This document shows positions 25,927-34,614 of a DNA stretch of 64,000 nt, piece after piece. A model generated the notes under the pieces. It searched no databases. It was not told the origin of the DNA and saw nothing but the letters and a program-made list of their open reading frames with translations. Origin of the DNA: Sporanaerobium hydrogeniformans (GTDB lineage Bacteria; Bacillota; Clostridia; Lachnospirales; Cellulosilyticaceae). The first letter of the stretch is position 1. Each line of letters starts with the position of its first letter. The stretch spans positions 1 through 64,000 of the forward strand of contig NZ_PEDL01000001.1 of the NCBI RefSeq assembly GCF_002735925.1, in the 5' to 3' direction. Both the position numbers and the translations under genes were made by a program.

Positions 25927-26373
25927 TTAAAATGAAGTACTATAATGGATAGGATTAAAATCATAATCAAAGAAGATGAGTGTATGTTGTGTAACCCCAT
26001 CAATCATCAGCCAGCGTTCATGAAAAGCTTTTTTGTGAACGCTTTTTTTATAGCTTTTAAAAGAAATACGTTGACCGTGTGCGTAGCAAAGAGTAGCATC
26101 AAGATAAGATTGGTCAGTAATGAATTCATAAATAAATTCAAAGTTTGAATTACTTTTATTGATGTAATTTTTTAAAATAGGATAATGAGGTAAATAGTGG
26201 TAAATAAAATGACCAAAAGTAGAGTAGGAAGAATCGCGAAAAAGAACCCAATCTCTTTTTTCAATAAGAGCAAGTTCACGTACGATAGCAAGAGGTAATG
26301 CTGTCTTATATATTTTTTTTAAGACAATACTTTCAGAAGCATAAGATTTTAAACAGATTACTGTATGTAGCAT
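25927..26373 (-). CDS. Unknown protein, converging on the chemoreceptor gene
   Basis: A 148-residue protein that I do not recognise. It starts MLHTVICLKSYASESIVLKK and ends FNPIHYSTSF, rich in Tyr, Phe and His (HFIYHYLPHYP near residue 65). No transmembrane segment in this form. The ATG at 26373 has a strong AAGGAGG 6-7 bases upstream on the minus strand; the open frame continues upstream to 26466 but that extension is a low-complexity hydrophobic stretch across the promoter region and is rejected. The stop lies 3 bases from the chemoreceptor stop. Function unknown. Confidence 0.65.
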   Translation of the reverse strand: MLHTVICLKSYASESIVLKKIYKTALPLAIVRELALIEKRDWVLFRDSSYSTFGHFIYHYLPHYPILKNYINKSNSNFEFIYEFITDQSYLDATLCYAHGQRISFKSYKKSVHKKAFHERWLMIDGVTQHTLIFFDYDFNPIHYSTSF

Positions 26374-26459
26374 AACAAACCTCCTTGGCTTTTTATATAT
26401 GTATATTAAAAGGAGAAAATTATATGCGAAAAAAGGGACAAGTAAGAAAAAAATAAATG

Positions 26460-26488
26460 TTGACATGAGTCAGTGGCTTTGTTATAAT
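26460..26488 (+). promoter_or_regulatory. Consensus promoter of the tRNA operon
   Basis: TTGACA (26460-26465), 17-base spacer, TATAAT (26483-26488). Perfect sigma-A consensus, 10 bases before tRNA-Asn. Confidence 0.93.
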
Positions 26489-26498
26489 ACATTTACAT

Positions 26499-26570
26499 TC
26501 CTCGATAGCTCAGCGGCAGAGCATCCGGCTGTTAACCGGAGGGTCGTAGGTTCGAACCCTACTCGGGGAG
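26499..26570 (+). tRNA. tRNA-Asn (GTT)
   Basis: Acceptor TCCTCGA pairs with TCGGGGA, discriminator G. Anticodon loop CTGTTAA gives GTT. T arm GTAGG-TTCGAAC-CCTAC. No CCA is encoded. First of four tRNAs in one transcript. Confidence 0.96.
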
Positions 26571-26585
26571 TTTTTTTGAGAGTAT

Positions 26586-26658
26586 AGGGGCATAGTTCAG
26601 TTGGTAGAACGTCGGTCTCCAAAACCGAATGTCGTGGGTTCAAGTCCTGCTGCCCCTG
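26586..26658 (+). tRNA. tRNA-Trp (CCA)
   Basis: Acceptor AGGGGCA pairs with TGCCCCT. Anticodon loop CTCCAAA gives CCA. T arm has TTCAAGT. Discriminator G, no encoded 3' CCA. It is charged by the TrpS encoded at 33512. Confidence 0.96.
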
Positions 26659-26669
26659 CTTAGAAGTTT

Positions 26670-26743
26670 GGCCCAGTGGTACAGTTGGTTAGCACGCCGC
26701 CCTGTCACGGCGGAGGTCGAGGGTTCGAGTCCCTTCTGGGTCG
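26670..26743 (+). tRNA. tRNA-Asp (GTC)
   Basis: Acceptor GGCCCAG with CTGGGTC. Anticodon stem CCGCC/GGCGG and loop CTGTCAC give GTC. T arm GAGGG-TTCGAGT-CCCTT. No encoded CCA. Confidence 0.95.
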
Positions 26744-26780
26744 CTTAAGTTAAGCAATTAACTTAAAAATGTATAAACAA

Positions 26781-26852
26781 GGTCGCTTAGCTCAGCTGGG
26801 AGAGCACTGCCTTACAAGCAGGGGGTCATAGGTTCGAGCCCTATAGCGACCA
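26781..26852 (+). tRNA. tRNA-Val (TAC)
   Basis: Acceptor GGTCGCT with AGCGACC, discriminator A. Anticodon loop CTTACAA gives TAC. T arm ATAGG-TTCGAGC-CCTAT. The final CCA-like letters belong to the acceptor and discriminator, not to an added tail. Confidence 0.95.
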
Positions 26853-26858
26853 TCTTAA

Positions 26859-26897
26859 AACTGTTTAGTTACTTCAGTAGCTAGGCAGTTTTTTTAT
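26859..26897 (+). terminator. Terminator of tRNA operon
   Basis: A 14-bp stem (26859-26872 with 26877-26890, including G-U pairs) with a TTCA loop and a following T-run. Confidence 0.92.
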
Positions 26898-27005
26898 ATA
26901 GAAAGTCTAATAAGACTAGACAGGGGTTAAGAAATAATTTAGAATGAAATAAGAGGTTAGTTAGGCTTAAATAGGAAAGAAAAGTGATAAAATGGAGGGA
27001 TTAGG

Positions 27006-27191
27006 ATGAATATTGCAGGAACAAATGTAAATATGCCTTCAATGAATTTAAACGAAGGAATAGGCCTTTCACTACTTAAGAAATCACTAGATGGAGCCGA
27101 GGAAAAGGGTGCAGGCCTTATTAATATGATGAAAAGTATGGAAGCATCTGTTCAGCCTTACTTAGGTCAGAATTTTGATGAGAGAGTATAA
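27006..27191 (+). CDS. YjfB-like putative motility protein
   Basis: A 61-residue protein. After a short N-terminal part it reads GLSLLKKSLDGAEEKGAGL, then INMMKSM and PYLGQNFDERV, which fits the YjfB family (LL-KK-LD, M-M, and P-x-LG-x-x-x-D-x-x-V). The family is found in flagellated Bacillota and is often annotated as putative motility protein; no biochemical role is established. GGAGGG ribosome binding site; own terminator. Confidence 0.8.
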   Translation: MNIAGTNVNMPSMNLNEGIGLSLLKKSLDGAEEKGAGLINMMKSMEASVQPYLGQNFDERV

Positions 27192-27202
27192 GCAAAAAGT
27201 AT

Positions 27203-27231
27203 AAAGGGCCCAATAAAAGGTCCTTTTTTTT
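27203..27231 (+). terminator. Terminator after yjfB-like gene
   Basis: AAAGGGCC (27203-27210) with GGTCCTTT (27219-27226), then T-run. Confidence 0.88.
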
Positions 27232-27318
27232 GCACTATAAGTTTTAGAAGAGGTAATAGAATAAAATCAGAGAGGAATACTATAAAGGAAGAATACACAA
27301 GAAAAGAGGAATGAATAC

Positions 27319-27792
27319 ATGTTAAGAATAGGTATGGGATATGATGTACACCGTTTAGCGGAGGATAGAAAACTTATTATGGGAGGTGTAGAAATCCCAC
27401 ATGAAAAAGGATTGTTAGGACATTCAGATGCAGATGTAGTAGTACATGCTATTATGGATGCTTTATTAGGTGCTATTGCAGCTGGTGATATCGGAAAACA
27501 CTTTCCAGATACAGATGAAAAATACAAGGGCATTTCAAGTGTTTTATTACTTGAGCACGTTGGATACTTATTAGAAGAAAAAAAAGTAGTTATTAATAAT
27601 ATTGATGCTACTATTATTGCACAGTGTCCTAAAATGGCTCCATATATAGATACAATGAGAGAAAACATTGCTAAAGCGCTTAAAATCACGAAGGAACAAG
27701 TAAATATTAAAGCAACTACAGAGGAAGGGTTAGGGTTTACAGGGCGTGAAGAAGGCATAGCAAGTCAAGCCATTGTATTAGTAGAGCAATAA
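27319..27792 (+). CDS. ispF: 2-C-methyl-D-erythritol 2,4-cyclodiphosphate synthase
   Basis: A 157-residue enzyme of the non-mevalonate isoprenoid pathway; it cyclises CDP-methylerythritol phosphate to the 2,4-cyclodiphosphate. Motifs: MGYDVHRL (Asp and His that bind zinc), the signature [19 protein letters not shown] (residues 35-53), [10 protein letters not shown], and the end [18 protein letters not shown]. Length is the family norm. It is translated 21 bases before fbp, though with no functional link to that gene. Confidence 0.97.
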   Translation: MLRIGMGYDVHRLAEDRKLIMGGVEIPHEKGLLGHSDADVVVHAIMDALLGAIAAGDIGKHFPDTDEKYKGISSVLLLEHVGYLLEEKKVVINNIDATIIAQCPKMAPYIDTMRENIAKALKITKEQVNIKATTEEGLGFTGREEGIASQAIVLVEQ

Positions 27793-27813
27793 ACATATAC
27801 AGGGAGAGAAAAG

Positions 27814-29784
27814 ATGTCGGAAAAGCTTAATTTACAGCTGCTTAAGTTTTTAGGAAGGCAATATCCTACAGCTGATGCGGCCATTACAGAGGTTATTAAT
27901 TTACAAGCTATACTTAACTTGCCTAAGGCAACAGAGCATTTCATATCAGATATTCATGGGGAATATGAGGCATTTTCTCACGTTTTAAGAAATGCTTCAG
28001 GTGTTTTAAAACCTAAGATTGATGAATTATTCATGAGTGAACTTTCAGAGAAAGAGCGTCGTAGTTTAGCTATGCTCATCTATTATCCTGAGAAAAAGTT
28101 AGAACAAGTTATCAAAAAAGAACAGGATATGCACGATTGGTACCGTTTAAACTTATTTCGTATTATAAAATTATGCAAAGTGATTTCCTCTAAATATACG
28201 CGTTCCAAGGTAAGAAAAGCTTTACCTAAAGAATTTGCCTATATTATGGAAGAGCTTCTTAATGAGCAAATTGATACATTTAATAAAGACAAGTATTATA
28301 ATGAAATTATTGAGCGCATTGTTGATCTTAATAAAGGAAAAGAATTTTTATGTGCTTTTTGCTATTTGACACAACGTTTAGCAGTGGATCGCCTTCATGT
28401 TATAGGTGATATCTTCGATAGAGGACCACGAGCAGACTGGGTAATGGATGCGATGCAAAATTATCACTCCATTGATATACAATGGGGAAATCATGATATT
28501 TTATGGATGGGAGCTGCAGCTGGAAATGGTGCCTGTATTGCTAATGTTATTCGCAATGCTTGTAAGTATGCGAATTTAGAGACGTTAGAAGATGGATATG
28601 GGATTAATTTGTTACCACTTGCAAGCTTTGCTCTAGAGTACTATAAAGAAACAGATTATAGTGGCTTTTTACCACATATGGAAGGAATGGATACGGTTCA
28701 AAAAGATAGTAGTAAGATGATTGCCCTTATGCATAAAGCTATTACGATTATCCAATTTAAGCTTGAACATCGATTAATTGAGAGATGCTTTGACCCTTCT
28801 ATGAAGGAGCGTGATTTATTACATAAAATTAATTATGGTAATAATACTATCGAAATAGAAGGTAAAAACTATCAACTTAAAAACATTGATTTTCCGACAA
28901 TTAATCCAAGAGAGCCTTATGTATTAACAGCGGAAGAAGAACAGGTTGTGGAACGACTTATTACTTCTTTTGTTCAAAGCTCCAAACTTCAAGAACATGT
29001 GCGTTTTATCTTTTCTAAAGGGAGTATGTATAAAATATACAATGATAATTTAATGTATCATGGATGTATCTTATTAGAAGAAGATGGTAGCTTTAAAAAG
29101 GTGGAATTAGAAGGGAAAACTTATTGGGGAAGAGGTTATTTAGATAAACTAGAAGAAATTGTACGTGAAGGGTATTTTAATGAACAAGATAACGAGTTAA
29201 GACGTAAAGGTCAAGATATGATGTGGTATTTATGGTGTGGTAAAAATTCCCCTTTATTTGGGAAAGATAAAATGAGTACCTTCGAAAGATATTTTATACA
29301 AGAAGACCAGGAATGTGCAGTAGAAAATAAAAATGCATATTATCGTTATTTAAATGAAATTGATTTAGCTAACAGGATTTTAGAGGAGTTTGGTATAAGA
29401 GCATCAGAAGCTCATATTATTAACGGTCATGTACCTGTACAGGTTAAACACGGTGAAACACCTATTAAAGCAGGTGGAAAGATTATAGTCATTGATGGAG
29501 GATTTACAAAGGCTTATCAAAAGGTAACAGGTATAGCAGGTTATACATTAATTTATAATTCTTGGGGACTGCAACTTGCTTCACATGAGCCTTTTGAAGG
29601 AATTGAAAAGGCTATTTCTTCAGAAAAAGATATTGTTACTTCGATTAATATCATTGAATATGTCTATAAACGTAAACGCGTAGCAGACACAGATATAGGT
29701 AAGGATATCATGGCTCAAATAGAAGCACTATTGCTACTAACTGAACATTATCGTTTAGGTCTTCTTAAAGAGAAAGAGATTTAA
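27814..29784 (+). CDS. fbp: Fructose-1,6-bisphosphatase class III
   Basis: A 656-residue gluconeogenic enzyme that removes the 1-phosphate of fructose 1,6-bisphosphate. It has the calcineurin-like metallophosphatase motifs of class III: FISDIHGEYEAF (residues 42-53), IGDIFDRGPRAD (about 195-206), WGNHDILWMGA (about 220-230), and late INGHVPVQVK. Length matches B. subtilis YydE/Fbp-type proteins. Ribosome binding site AGGGAGAG. Confidence 0.97.
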   Translation: MSEKLNLQLLKFLGRQYPTADAAITEVINLQAILNLPKATEHFISDIHGEYEAFSHVLRNASGVLKPKIDELFMSELSEKERRSLAMLIYYPEKKLEQVIKKEQDMHDWYRLNLFRIIKLCKVISSKYTRSKVRKALPKEFAYIMEELLNEQIDTFNKDKYYNEIIERIVDLNKGKEFLCAFCYLTQRLAVDRLHVIGDIFDRGPRADWVMDAMQNYHSIDIQWGNHDILWMGAAAGNGACIANVIRNACKYANLETLEDGYGINLLPLASFALEYYKETDYSGFLPHMEGMDTVQKDSSKMIALMHKAITIIQFKLEHRLIERCFDPSMKERDLLHKINYGNNTIEIEGKNYQLKNIDFPTINPREPYVLTAEEEQVVERLITSFVQSSKLQEHVRFIFSKGSMYKIYNDNLMYHGCILLEEDGSFKKVELEGKTYWGRGYLDKLEEIVREGYFNEQDNELRRKGQDMMWYLWCGKNSPLFGKDKMSTFERYFIQEDQECAVENKNAYYRYLNEIDLANRILEEFGIRASEAHIINGHVPVQVKHGETPIKAGGKIIVIDGGFTKAYQKVTGIAGYTLIYNSWGLQLASHEPFEGIEKAISSEKDIVTSINIIEYVYKRKRVADTDIGKDIMAQIEALLLLTEHYRLGLLKEKEI

Positions 29785-29801
29785 TAAAAGGAGGTAAACA
29801 A

Positions 29802-29954
29802 ATGAGTAAAAAATATTATTGTCCTACTTGTAATAAAGAAGTAGAGATGATAGCTGCTTGCGGTGCAAGTAACTATTTTTGTAAACATTGCAAAAGGCTA
29901 GTGTCTAGTAAAAAGGTAATAAAAAAGGAAGAAAAAGAACTAAAAAAAGAGTAA
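29802..29954 (+). CDS. Small zinc-ribbon protein
   Basis: A 50-residue protein, MSKKYYCPTCNKEVEMIAAC, with CPTC at 7-10 and CKHC at 27-30, forming a zinc ribbon; one further Cys lies at 20. The remainder is a Lys/Glu tail. Perfect AAAGGAGG site 6 bases upstream, 17 bases after fbp, so co-transcribed. The family is widespread in Clostridia; function unknown. Confidence 0.8.
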   Translation: MSKKYYCPTCNKEVEMIAACGASNYFCKHCKRLVSSKKVIKKEEKELKKE

Positions 29955-30026
29955 AATGGGAAGCTAAGAGGGAAATAGATATATATTTTTTAGGTAAAGA
30001 GTGTATATAAAGGGGGGAACGTAAAA

Positions 30027-31424
30027 ATGAAAAAAATGGTACGCTTAAAAAATACACGACATACATTAGAGCTAGTCGTTCTTCTTTTAGTAGGTGGAGT
30101 GTTATTAGTAGTGTTATCCTTTCTACAAACTCAAATGGAAACAGAAAAAGAAGTCAAGACAGAGTTAGTGGAACAAAATGCAGGGAAAGAGCAGACAATA
30201 GAAGCTTTTTATGCTCCCTTAGATGTAGAAGAGGAAGAATCGGATAGTGCAGTAACAGATTTATTTGTACTACAATTTCCTTTAGCAGAGGATTGGAATA
30301 CAGAACCTTTTAGTTCAGGCTTTGTGCCTAATGAAGGATTAGGTAAGGAACTGGTGAAGGAATATGGATATAAGCTTTTTATTCAAGGCTTAAAACAAGA
30401 CAATCCTTATGTACAGTGGTATAGTGCCTATCGTTTGATTGAGTTTTATAATAGTGGTTTTAGAGAAGAGATTATGATTCATTTAGCTGAACTTCAGCAG
30501 GAGACTCCCTATGAAGAGGTGCGTGCAGCCAGTCGATTTGCTATTAATGTTCTAAGCAATCAACCAGAGGAAGAAAGCAGATTAATACGCACAAAGGAGG
30601 GCCTGTTAGTATTTACACGTTTTTTTGAAACCCAGCTAGGGGGTGGACAAAAGGTTTATTTAGTAAAGGATAATAAGCTAAGTGAGCTATTTGTATGGAA
30701 GGATGAAGAGCATCTAGTAGGTGTGAAGCATATTGTTTTATCACAAGATAGCAAATATGCATGGATTGGATTACAAGGAAAGGAGAAGTTTTATAGTTAT
30801 ATTATTTCCTTGCAAGAAACAAAGTATCCTTACTATGCGACTTCCCAAACGCTTTTTTCAAATGATGGTGAACAAGATGTAGAACTTTCAGCTTTAAATG
30901 AAAAATGGAGAAATATAAGTTCTAAAATAAGTTTTGAAGACCCACAACAAGGTATTTTAGAAGGGAAATGGACAGAGGAAGGAACACTTGAACTTGCCTA
31001 TAAGGAGCAACACTATACTTATTTACCAGAAACCAAGGAATTAAAGGAAGGTTATAAGGTAGAATGGGATGCAAATTATGATTATATTGCTTTTGTAAAA
31101 GGGCTAGAAAAACAAGGGGTACATGTGGTTCAAAAAGCACATTATTTTTCATCTGTGTTTACTACTATGCGAGAAGAATTAGAAATAGGTAAAGAAAGCA
31201 TACTCGTTTATGAGTATGCGAGTACAAAGGAAATGGAAAAAATAAGTCAAGCTATTAATCCATTAGGTACACGATTGGGGGATAAACTTATAAGTAGTAC
31301 GCGAAATACTCATTTATATAAAAAAGGAAGGCTTATTGTTTTATACTATGGAGCAAGTAAAGAAATAATGGGATATTTAAAGAAGGAGTTAGGAGAACAA
31401 TTTGCAGGAAATCCTAGTATATAA
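30027..31424 (+). CDS. Membrane-anchored extracellular protein of unknown function
   Basis: A 465-residue protein with one N-terminal transmembrane helix (LELVVLLLVGGVLLVVLSFL, residues 15-34) after a basic start, so the rest is outside the cell. Residues 100-180 are helical and resemble HEAT-type repeats (WYSAYRLIEFYNSGFREEI and EVRAASRFAINVL). Later parts are beta-rich, including YTYLPETKELKEGYKV. No enzymatic motif seen. Strong AGGGGGG site. I do not recognise the family. Confidence 0.75.
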   Translation: MKKMVRLKNTRHTLELVVLLLVGGVLLVVLSFLQTQMETEKEVKTELVEQNAGKEQTIEAFYAPLDVEEEESDSAVTDLFVLQFPLAEDWNTEPFSSGFVPNEGLGKELVKEYGYKLFIQGLKQDNPYVQWYSAYRLIEFYNSGFREEIMIHLAELQQETPYEEVRAASRFAINVLSNQPEEESRLIRTKEGLLVFTRFFETQLGGGQKVYLVKDNKLSELFVWKDEEHLVGVKHIVLSQDSKYAWIGLQGKEKFYSYIISLQETKYPYYATSQTLFSNDGEQDVELSALNEKWRNISSKISFEDPQQGILEGKWTEEGTLELAYKEQHYTYLPETKELKEGYKVEWDANYDYIAFVKGLEKQGVHVVQKAHYFSSVFTTMREELEIGKESILVYEYASTKEMEKISQAINPLGTRLGDKLISSTRNTHLYKKGRLIVLYYGASKEIMGYLKKELGEQFAGNPSI

Positions 31425-31491
31425 TAAATTTTAAAAGTGTATATGCGAGTAAGTATATAACAAGACATTAGAAAGAATATGAGGATATAAA

Positions 31492-32841
31492 ATGAATAGA
31501 CAACAAGAACTAGGTAGTGAGCCTATTAGCAAGCTATTACTTAAATACTCCATCCCAGCCATTATAGGAATGATTGTAAATGCTCTATATAATGTGGTGG
31601 ATCGTATGTTTATTGGTAACATTCCAGATATAGGTGCATTGGCTATTACAGGTGTAGGCATTACAATGCCTATTGTAACTATTTTATTAGCTTTTGCTAT
31701 GCTTATAGGACTAGGTGCAACAGCTAGTATATCTATTAAGTTAGGGCAGGGGAATAAAGAAGAAGCAGAACGTATTTTAGGTAATGCAACAACGCTTTCC
31801 ATTATTGTAGGAATCATCTTAATGGTACTGGGTCTACTTTTTGCGAGTGATTTACTGCTTTTATTTGGAGGCAGTGAAAACACCTTGCAATATGGTAGAG
31901 AATATATCCTCCTTTTCTTAGTAGGAACCATTTTTAACATCATGGCCTTCGTCTTTACAAGTATTATGCGAGCAGATGGAAATCCTAAAATATCTGCTTT
32001 AACGATGATTATAGGTTGTGTACTAAATATTATATTAGATGCAGTTTTTATTTTTATTTTAGACAAAGGGATTGGTGGAGCAGCACTTGCCACCATTATT
32101 TCACAGGCAGTTTCAGCTATTATTGGGTTTTATTATTTTACAAAAGGACCTTCTCATTTAAAAATTAAAAGTGGCTATTTAAAATTAAATTTAAAGCGTG
32201 TGCAAGGGATTTTTGCTATTGGTGCAGCACCTTTTGCCATGCAAATTTGTATTAGCTTGGTACAAGTAATTACGAATAATGCACTAAAGGCGACAGGTGA
32301 AGAAATTGCTATTGGAGCCATGACGACTATTACTTCAATCATTATGTTAGTACTAATGCCCATCTTTGGAATCAACCAAGGAGCACAACCGATCATTGGT
32401 TATAACTATGGTGCTAAACATTTTGAACGTTCACAGAAAACATTGCTATTAGCTATGGGTTCTGCAACCATTATTTTAATAGTAGGTTTCATAGGGATTC
32501 AGGCGATGCCTACTGTGCTTGTCCGGATGTTTGATAGTGAAGGAGCCATTGAGGCTTTAGCTGTACCAGGGATACGTATTTATTCACTGAGCTTACCTAT
32601 TGTTGCTATTCCTATTATGGGAGCCAACTATTTTCAAGCAATAGGAAAGGCAAAGATTGCTATGCTTCTGAGTCTTCTAAGGCAAGTGTTAGTACTTATT
32701 CCCATTATCATTATTCTGTCAAAAATAGGGGGATTAACTGGAATTTGGGCAGCACAGCCGACGAGTGATGTTATTACCACTCTTTTAATTGGTATCTTAA
32801 TAGTGAGAGAGTTTAAAAATGACAAAGAGCGACTCAGCTGA
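31492..32841 (+). CDS. MATE family multidrug/Na+ antiporter
   Basis: A 449-residue transporter with 12 predicted helices in two related halves: KLLLKYSIPAIIGMIVNALY at the start, NVVDRMFIGN, GLGATASISIKLGQG, and in the second half PIFGINQGAQPIIGYNYGAK near residue 285. This matches the MATE (NorM/MepA-type) proteins that expel cationic drugs in exchange for Na+ or H+. No regulator gene is adjacent. Its stop codon lies inside the terminator stem shared with luxS. Confidence 0.92.
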   Translation: MNRQQELGSEPISKLLLKYSIPAIIGMIVNALYNVVDRMFIGNIPDIGALAITGVGITMPIVTILLAFAMLIGLGATASISIKLGQGNKEEAERILGNATTLSIIVGIILMVLGLLFASDLLLLFGGSENTLQYGREYILLFLVGTIFNIMAFVFTSIMRADGNPKISALTMIIGCVLNIILDAVFIFILDKGIGGAALATIISQAVSAIIGFYYFTKGPSHLKIKSGYLKLNLKRVQGIFAIGAAPFAMQICISLVQVITNNALKATGEEIAIGAMTTITSIIMLVLMPIFGINQGAQPIIGYNYGAKHFERSQKTLLLAMGSATIILIVGFIGIQAMPTVLVRMFDSEGAIEALAVPGIRIYSLSLPIVAIPIMGANYFQAIGKAKIAMLLSLLRQVLVLIPIIIILSKIGGLTGIWAAQPTSDVITTLLIGILIVREFKNDKERLS

Positions 32842-32865
32842 AGTTTCAGCCGAGTCGCTCTTTGT
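32822..32865. terminator. Bidirectional terminator between MATE gene and luxS
   Basis: ACAAAGAGCGACTC (from 32822) pairs with GAGTCGCTCTTTGT (to 32865), with an inner GCTG/CAGC stem and short loop. It includes the last codons and stop of the MATE gene. Confidence 0.88.
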
Positions 32866-32879
32866 GGTAGAGAATAAAT

Positions 32880-33359
32880 TTATTCTGGATAATTTAAATT
32901 CTTATCAGTAAGCTTAAGTAGGGTTTCTTCTAGGTATTTTTTTGCTTCGTATTTTGCCATAGGCAAGTTGAGATCTAAGTAGTTCCCACAGTCTTTAGCA
33001 GAAGCGCCAGGAATAGCTCCCTCAAATTTAGCTATAAAGTCAAACATTTCTGTAACAAGTGGTGCAATGTCTTTAGAAGAACGGTTCCCTTTTAAGATAA
33101 GGTAAAAGCCTGTGCGGCAACCCATGGGTCCGAAGTAAATAACTTCCTCAGCAAAAGTAGGGTGATTACGAAGAAAAGTAGCTCCGATATGTTCGATAGC
33201 ATGCATTTCAGCCGTATTTAAAACAGGTTCTAGATTAGGTCTTTTCATACGTAAATCATAAGTTGTTAGAGGGCTTTCACCTATAACATCTATTCTAGAC
33301 GTATAAATACCGCATAATAAATCCAAATGATTTACAGTAAAGCTTGCAATTTTTTTCAT
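32880..33359 (-). CDS. luxS: S-ribosylhomocysteine lyase (AI-2 synthase)
   Basis: A 159-residue enzyme that splits S-ribosylhomocysteine into homocysteine and DPD, the precursor of autoinducer-2. The metal site HAIEH (about 54-58) and the later Cys in GAIPGASAKDCGNY are present, as is the catalytic Cys in FGPMGCRTGFYL (about 83). N-terminal SFTVNHLDL is typical. ATG preceded by AAAGGAGC. It stands alone and divergent from trpS. It works in methyl-cycle recycling and perhaps signalling. Confidence 0.97.
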   Translation of the reverse strand: MKKIASFTVNHLDLLCGIYTSRIDVIGESPLTTYDLRMKRPNLEPVLNTAEMHAIEHIGATFLRNHPTFAEEVIYFGPMGCRTGFYLILKGNRSSKDIAPLVTEMFDFIAKFEGAIPGASAKDCGNYLDLNLPMAKYEAKKYLEETLLKLTDKNLNYPE

Positions 33360-33511
33360 GATACATACGCTCCTTTATAAAAATGGAATGATTCTGCTGT
33401 TATTATATACTAGAAAAAGAGGAACGTACAGTTATAATGAGTTTTTCCTTGATTTCATAGAATTAGTCTGATAACATGAGAGAAGATAAAAAAGTAGAAG
33501 AAGGTGCCGAA

Positions 33512-34519
33512 ATGAGCGAACAAAAGAAGGTTATTTTTAGTGGTATGCAGCCATCAGGTGTAATTACATTAGGAAATTATTTAGGTGCCCTAAAGAACTG
33601 GACCACTTTACAAGAAGAATATAACTGTTTATATTGTATTGTTGATATGCATGCTATTACCGTAAGACAAGAACCTGCTACTCTTAGAAAAAATGCAAGG
33701 AATCTTTTGATGCAGTACATCGCAGCAGGACTGGATGCCCAAAAAAATACTATTTATATGCAATCTCATGTTTCAGGACATGCAGAACTGAGTTGGATTT
33801 TAAATTGCTTTACTTATATGGGTGAGCTTGGGCGTATGACTCAATTTAAAGAGAAATCTCAAAAGCATGGAGATAATATTAATGCAGGTTTATTTACCTA
33901 TCCTGTATTAATGGCAGCAGATATTTTATTATTCCAAACAGACCTTGTGCCTGTGGGAGTAGATCAGAGGCAACACTTAGAATTAGCAAGAGATATTGCT
34001 ATTCGCTTTAACAATATTTATGGAGAAACCTTTAAAGTACCAGAAGGCTATTATCCAAAGGTTGGGGCTAAAATCATGAGTCTTCAAGAGCCAACGAGTA
34101 AAATGTCTAAATCAGATACAGATGCCAATGCATCCATTGCTATTATGGATGATCCAGATACGATTATTCGCAAGTTCAAACGTGCGGTAACCGATTCTGA
34201 TACGGTAGTACGTTTTGACCAAGAAAATAAACCAGGCGTAAGTAATTTAATGACTATTTATAGTGTTATAACAGGTCAAAGTATGGAACAAATTCAAGAA
34301 GAATTTGAAGGTAAAGGTTATGGGGATTTTAAAATGCGTGTAGGTGAGGCTGTGGTAGAAGAGTTAAGACCCCTTCAAGCAAGATTTAAAGAGCTTGAAA
34401 AGGATAAAGTTTATATTGATGGACTTATTAAACAAAATGCAGACACAGCCAACTACTTAGCAACTAAGACTTTACGTAAGGTGCAAAAGAAAGTAGGTTT
34501 TGTACCTGTTATTCGTTAA
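33512..34519 (+). CDS. trpS: Tryptophanyl-tRNA synthetase
   Basis: A 335-residue class I synthetase. The HIGH-type motif is PSGVITLGNYLGAL (near residue 13), and KMSKSD is at about 193. Family features include MYMQSHVSGHAELSWIL-like and VGVDQRQHLELARDIA (about 150). I start it at 33512 (MSEQKKVIF), which aligns with family N-termini; the ATG at 33476 adds 12 residues and has no ribosome binding site. No T-box leader fits in the 150-base gap. It charges the tRNA-Trp at 26586. Confidence 0.97.
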   Translation: MSEQKKVIFSGMQPSGVITLGNYLGALKNWTTLQEEYNCLYCIVDMHAITVRQEPATLRKNARNLLMQYIAAGLDAQKNTIYMQSHVSGHAELSWILNCFTYMGELGRMTQFKEKSQKHGDNINAGLFTYPVLMAADILLFQTDLVPVGVDQRQHLELARDIAIRFNNIYGETFKVPEGYYPKVGAKIMSLQEPTSKMSKSDTDANASIAIMDDPDTIIRKFKRAVTDSDTVVRFDQENKPGVSNLMTIYSVITGQSMEQIQEEFEGKGYGDFKMRVGEAVVEELRPLQARFKELEKDKVYIDGLIKQNADTANYLATKTLRKVQKKVGFVPVIR

Positions 34520-34539
34520 CTTTATAGAGTAAAGTTGAA

Positions 34540-34594
34540 GGTAAAATAAAAAGGGTGGGAGGACTAGTCTTAAAAACTAGACATCTCACCCTTT
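34540..34594 (-). terminator. Terminator of the YitT gene
   Basis: On the minus strand AAAGGGTGAGA pairs with TCCCACCCTTT, enclosing an ACTAGT-type inner stem, then TTTATTTTA. The T-run occurs only in minus-strand reading, so it mainly ends the YitT transcript. Confidence 0.75.
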
Positions 34595-34614
34595 ACATGT
34601 CAACTTATAGTAGT

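Noticed and set aside
26399-26587. Plus-strand frame of 62 codons over the tRNA-Asn gene
   Set aside because: It reads through a consensus promoter and a tRNA; not a gene.
31431-32096. Minus-strand frame of 221 codons opposite the MATE gene
   Set aside because: Mirror of transmembrane codons; no ribosome binding site and no domain.
33360-33511. T-box leader for trpS
   Set aside because: Only about 150 bases, shared with the divergent luxS promoter; no T-box sequence (TGGNACCGCG-like) or specifier stem seen.
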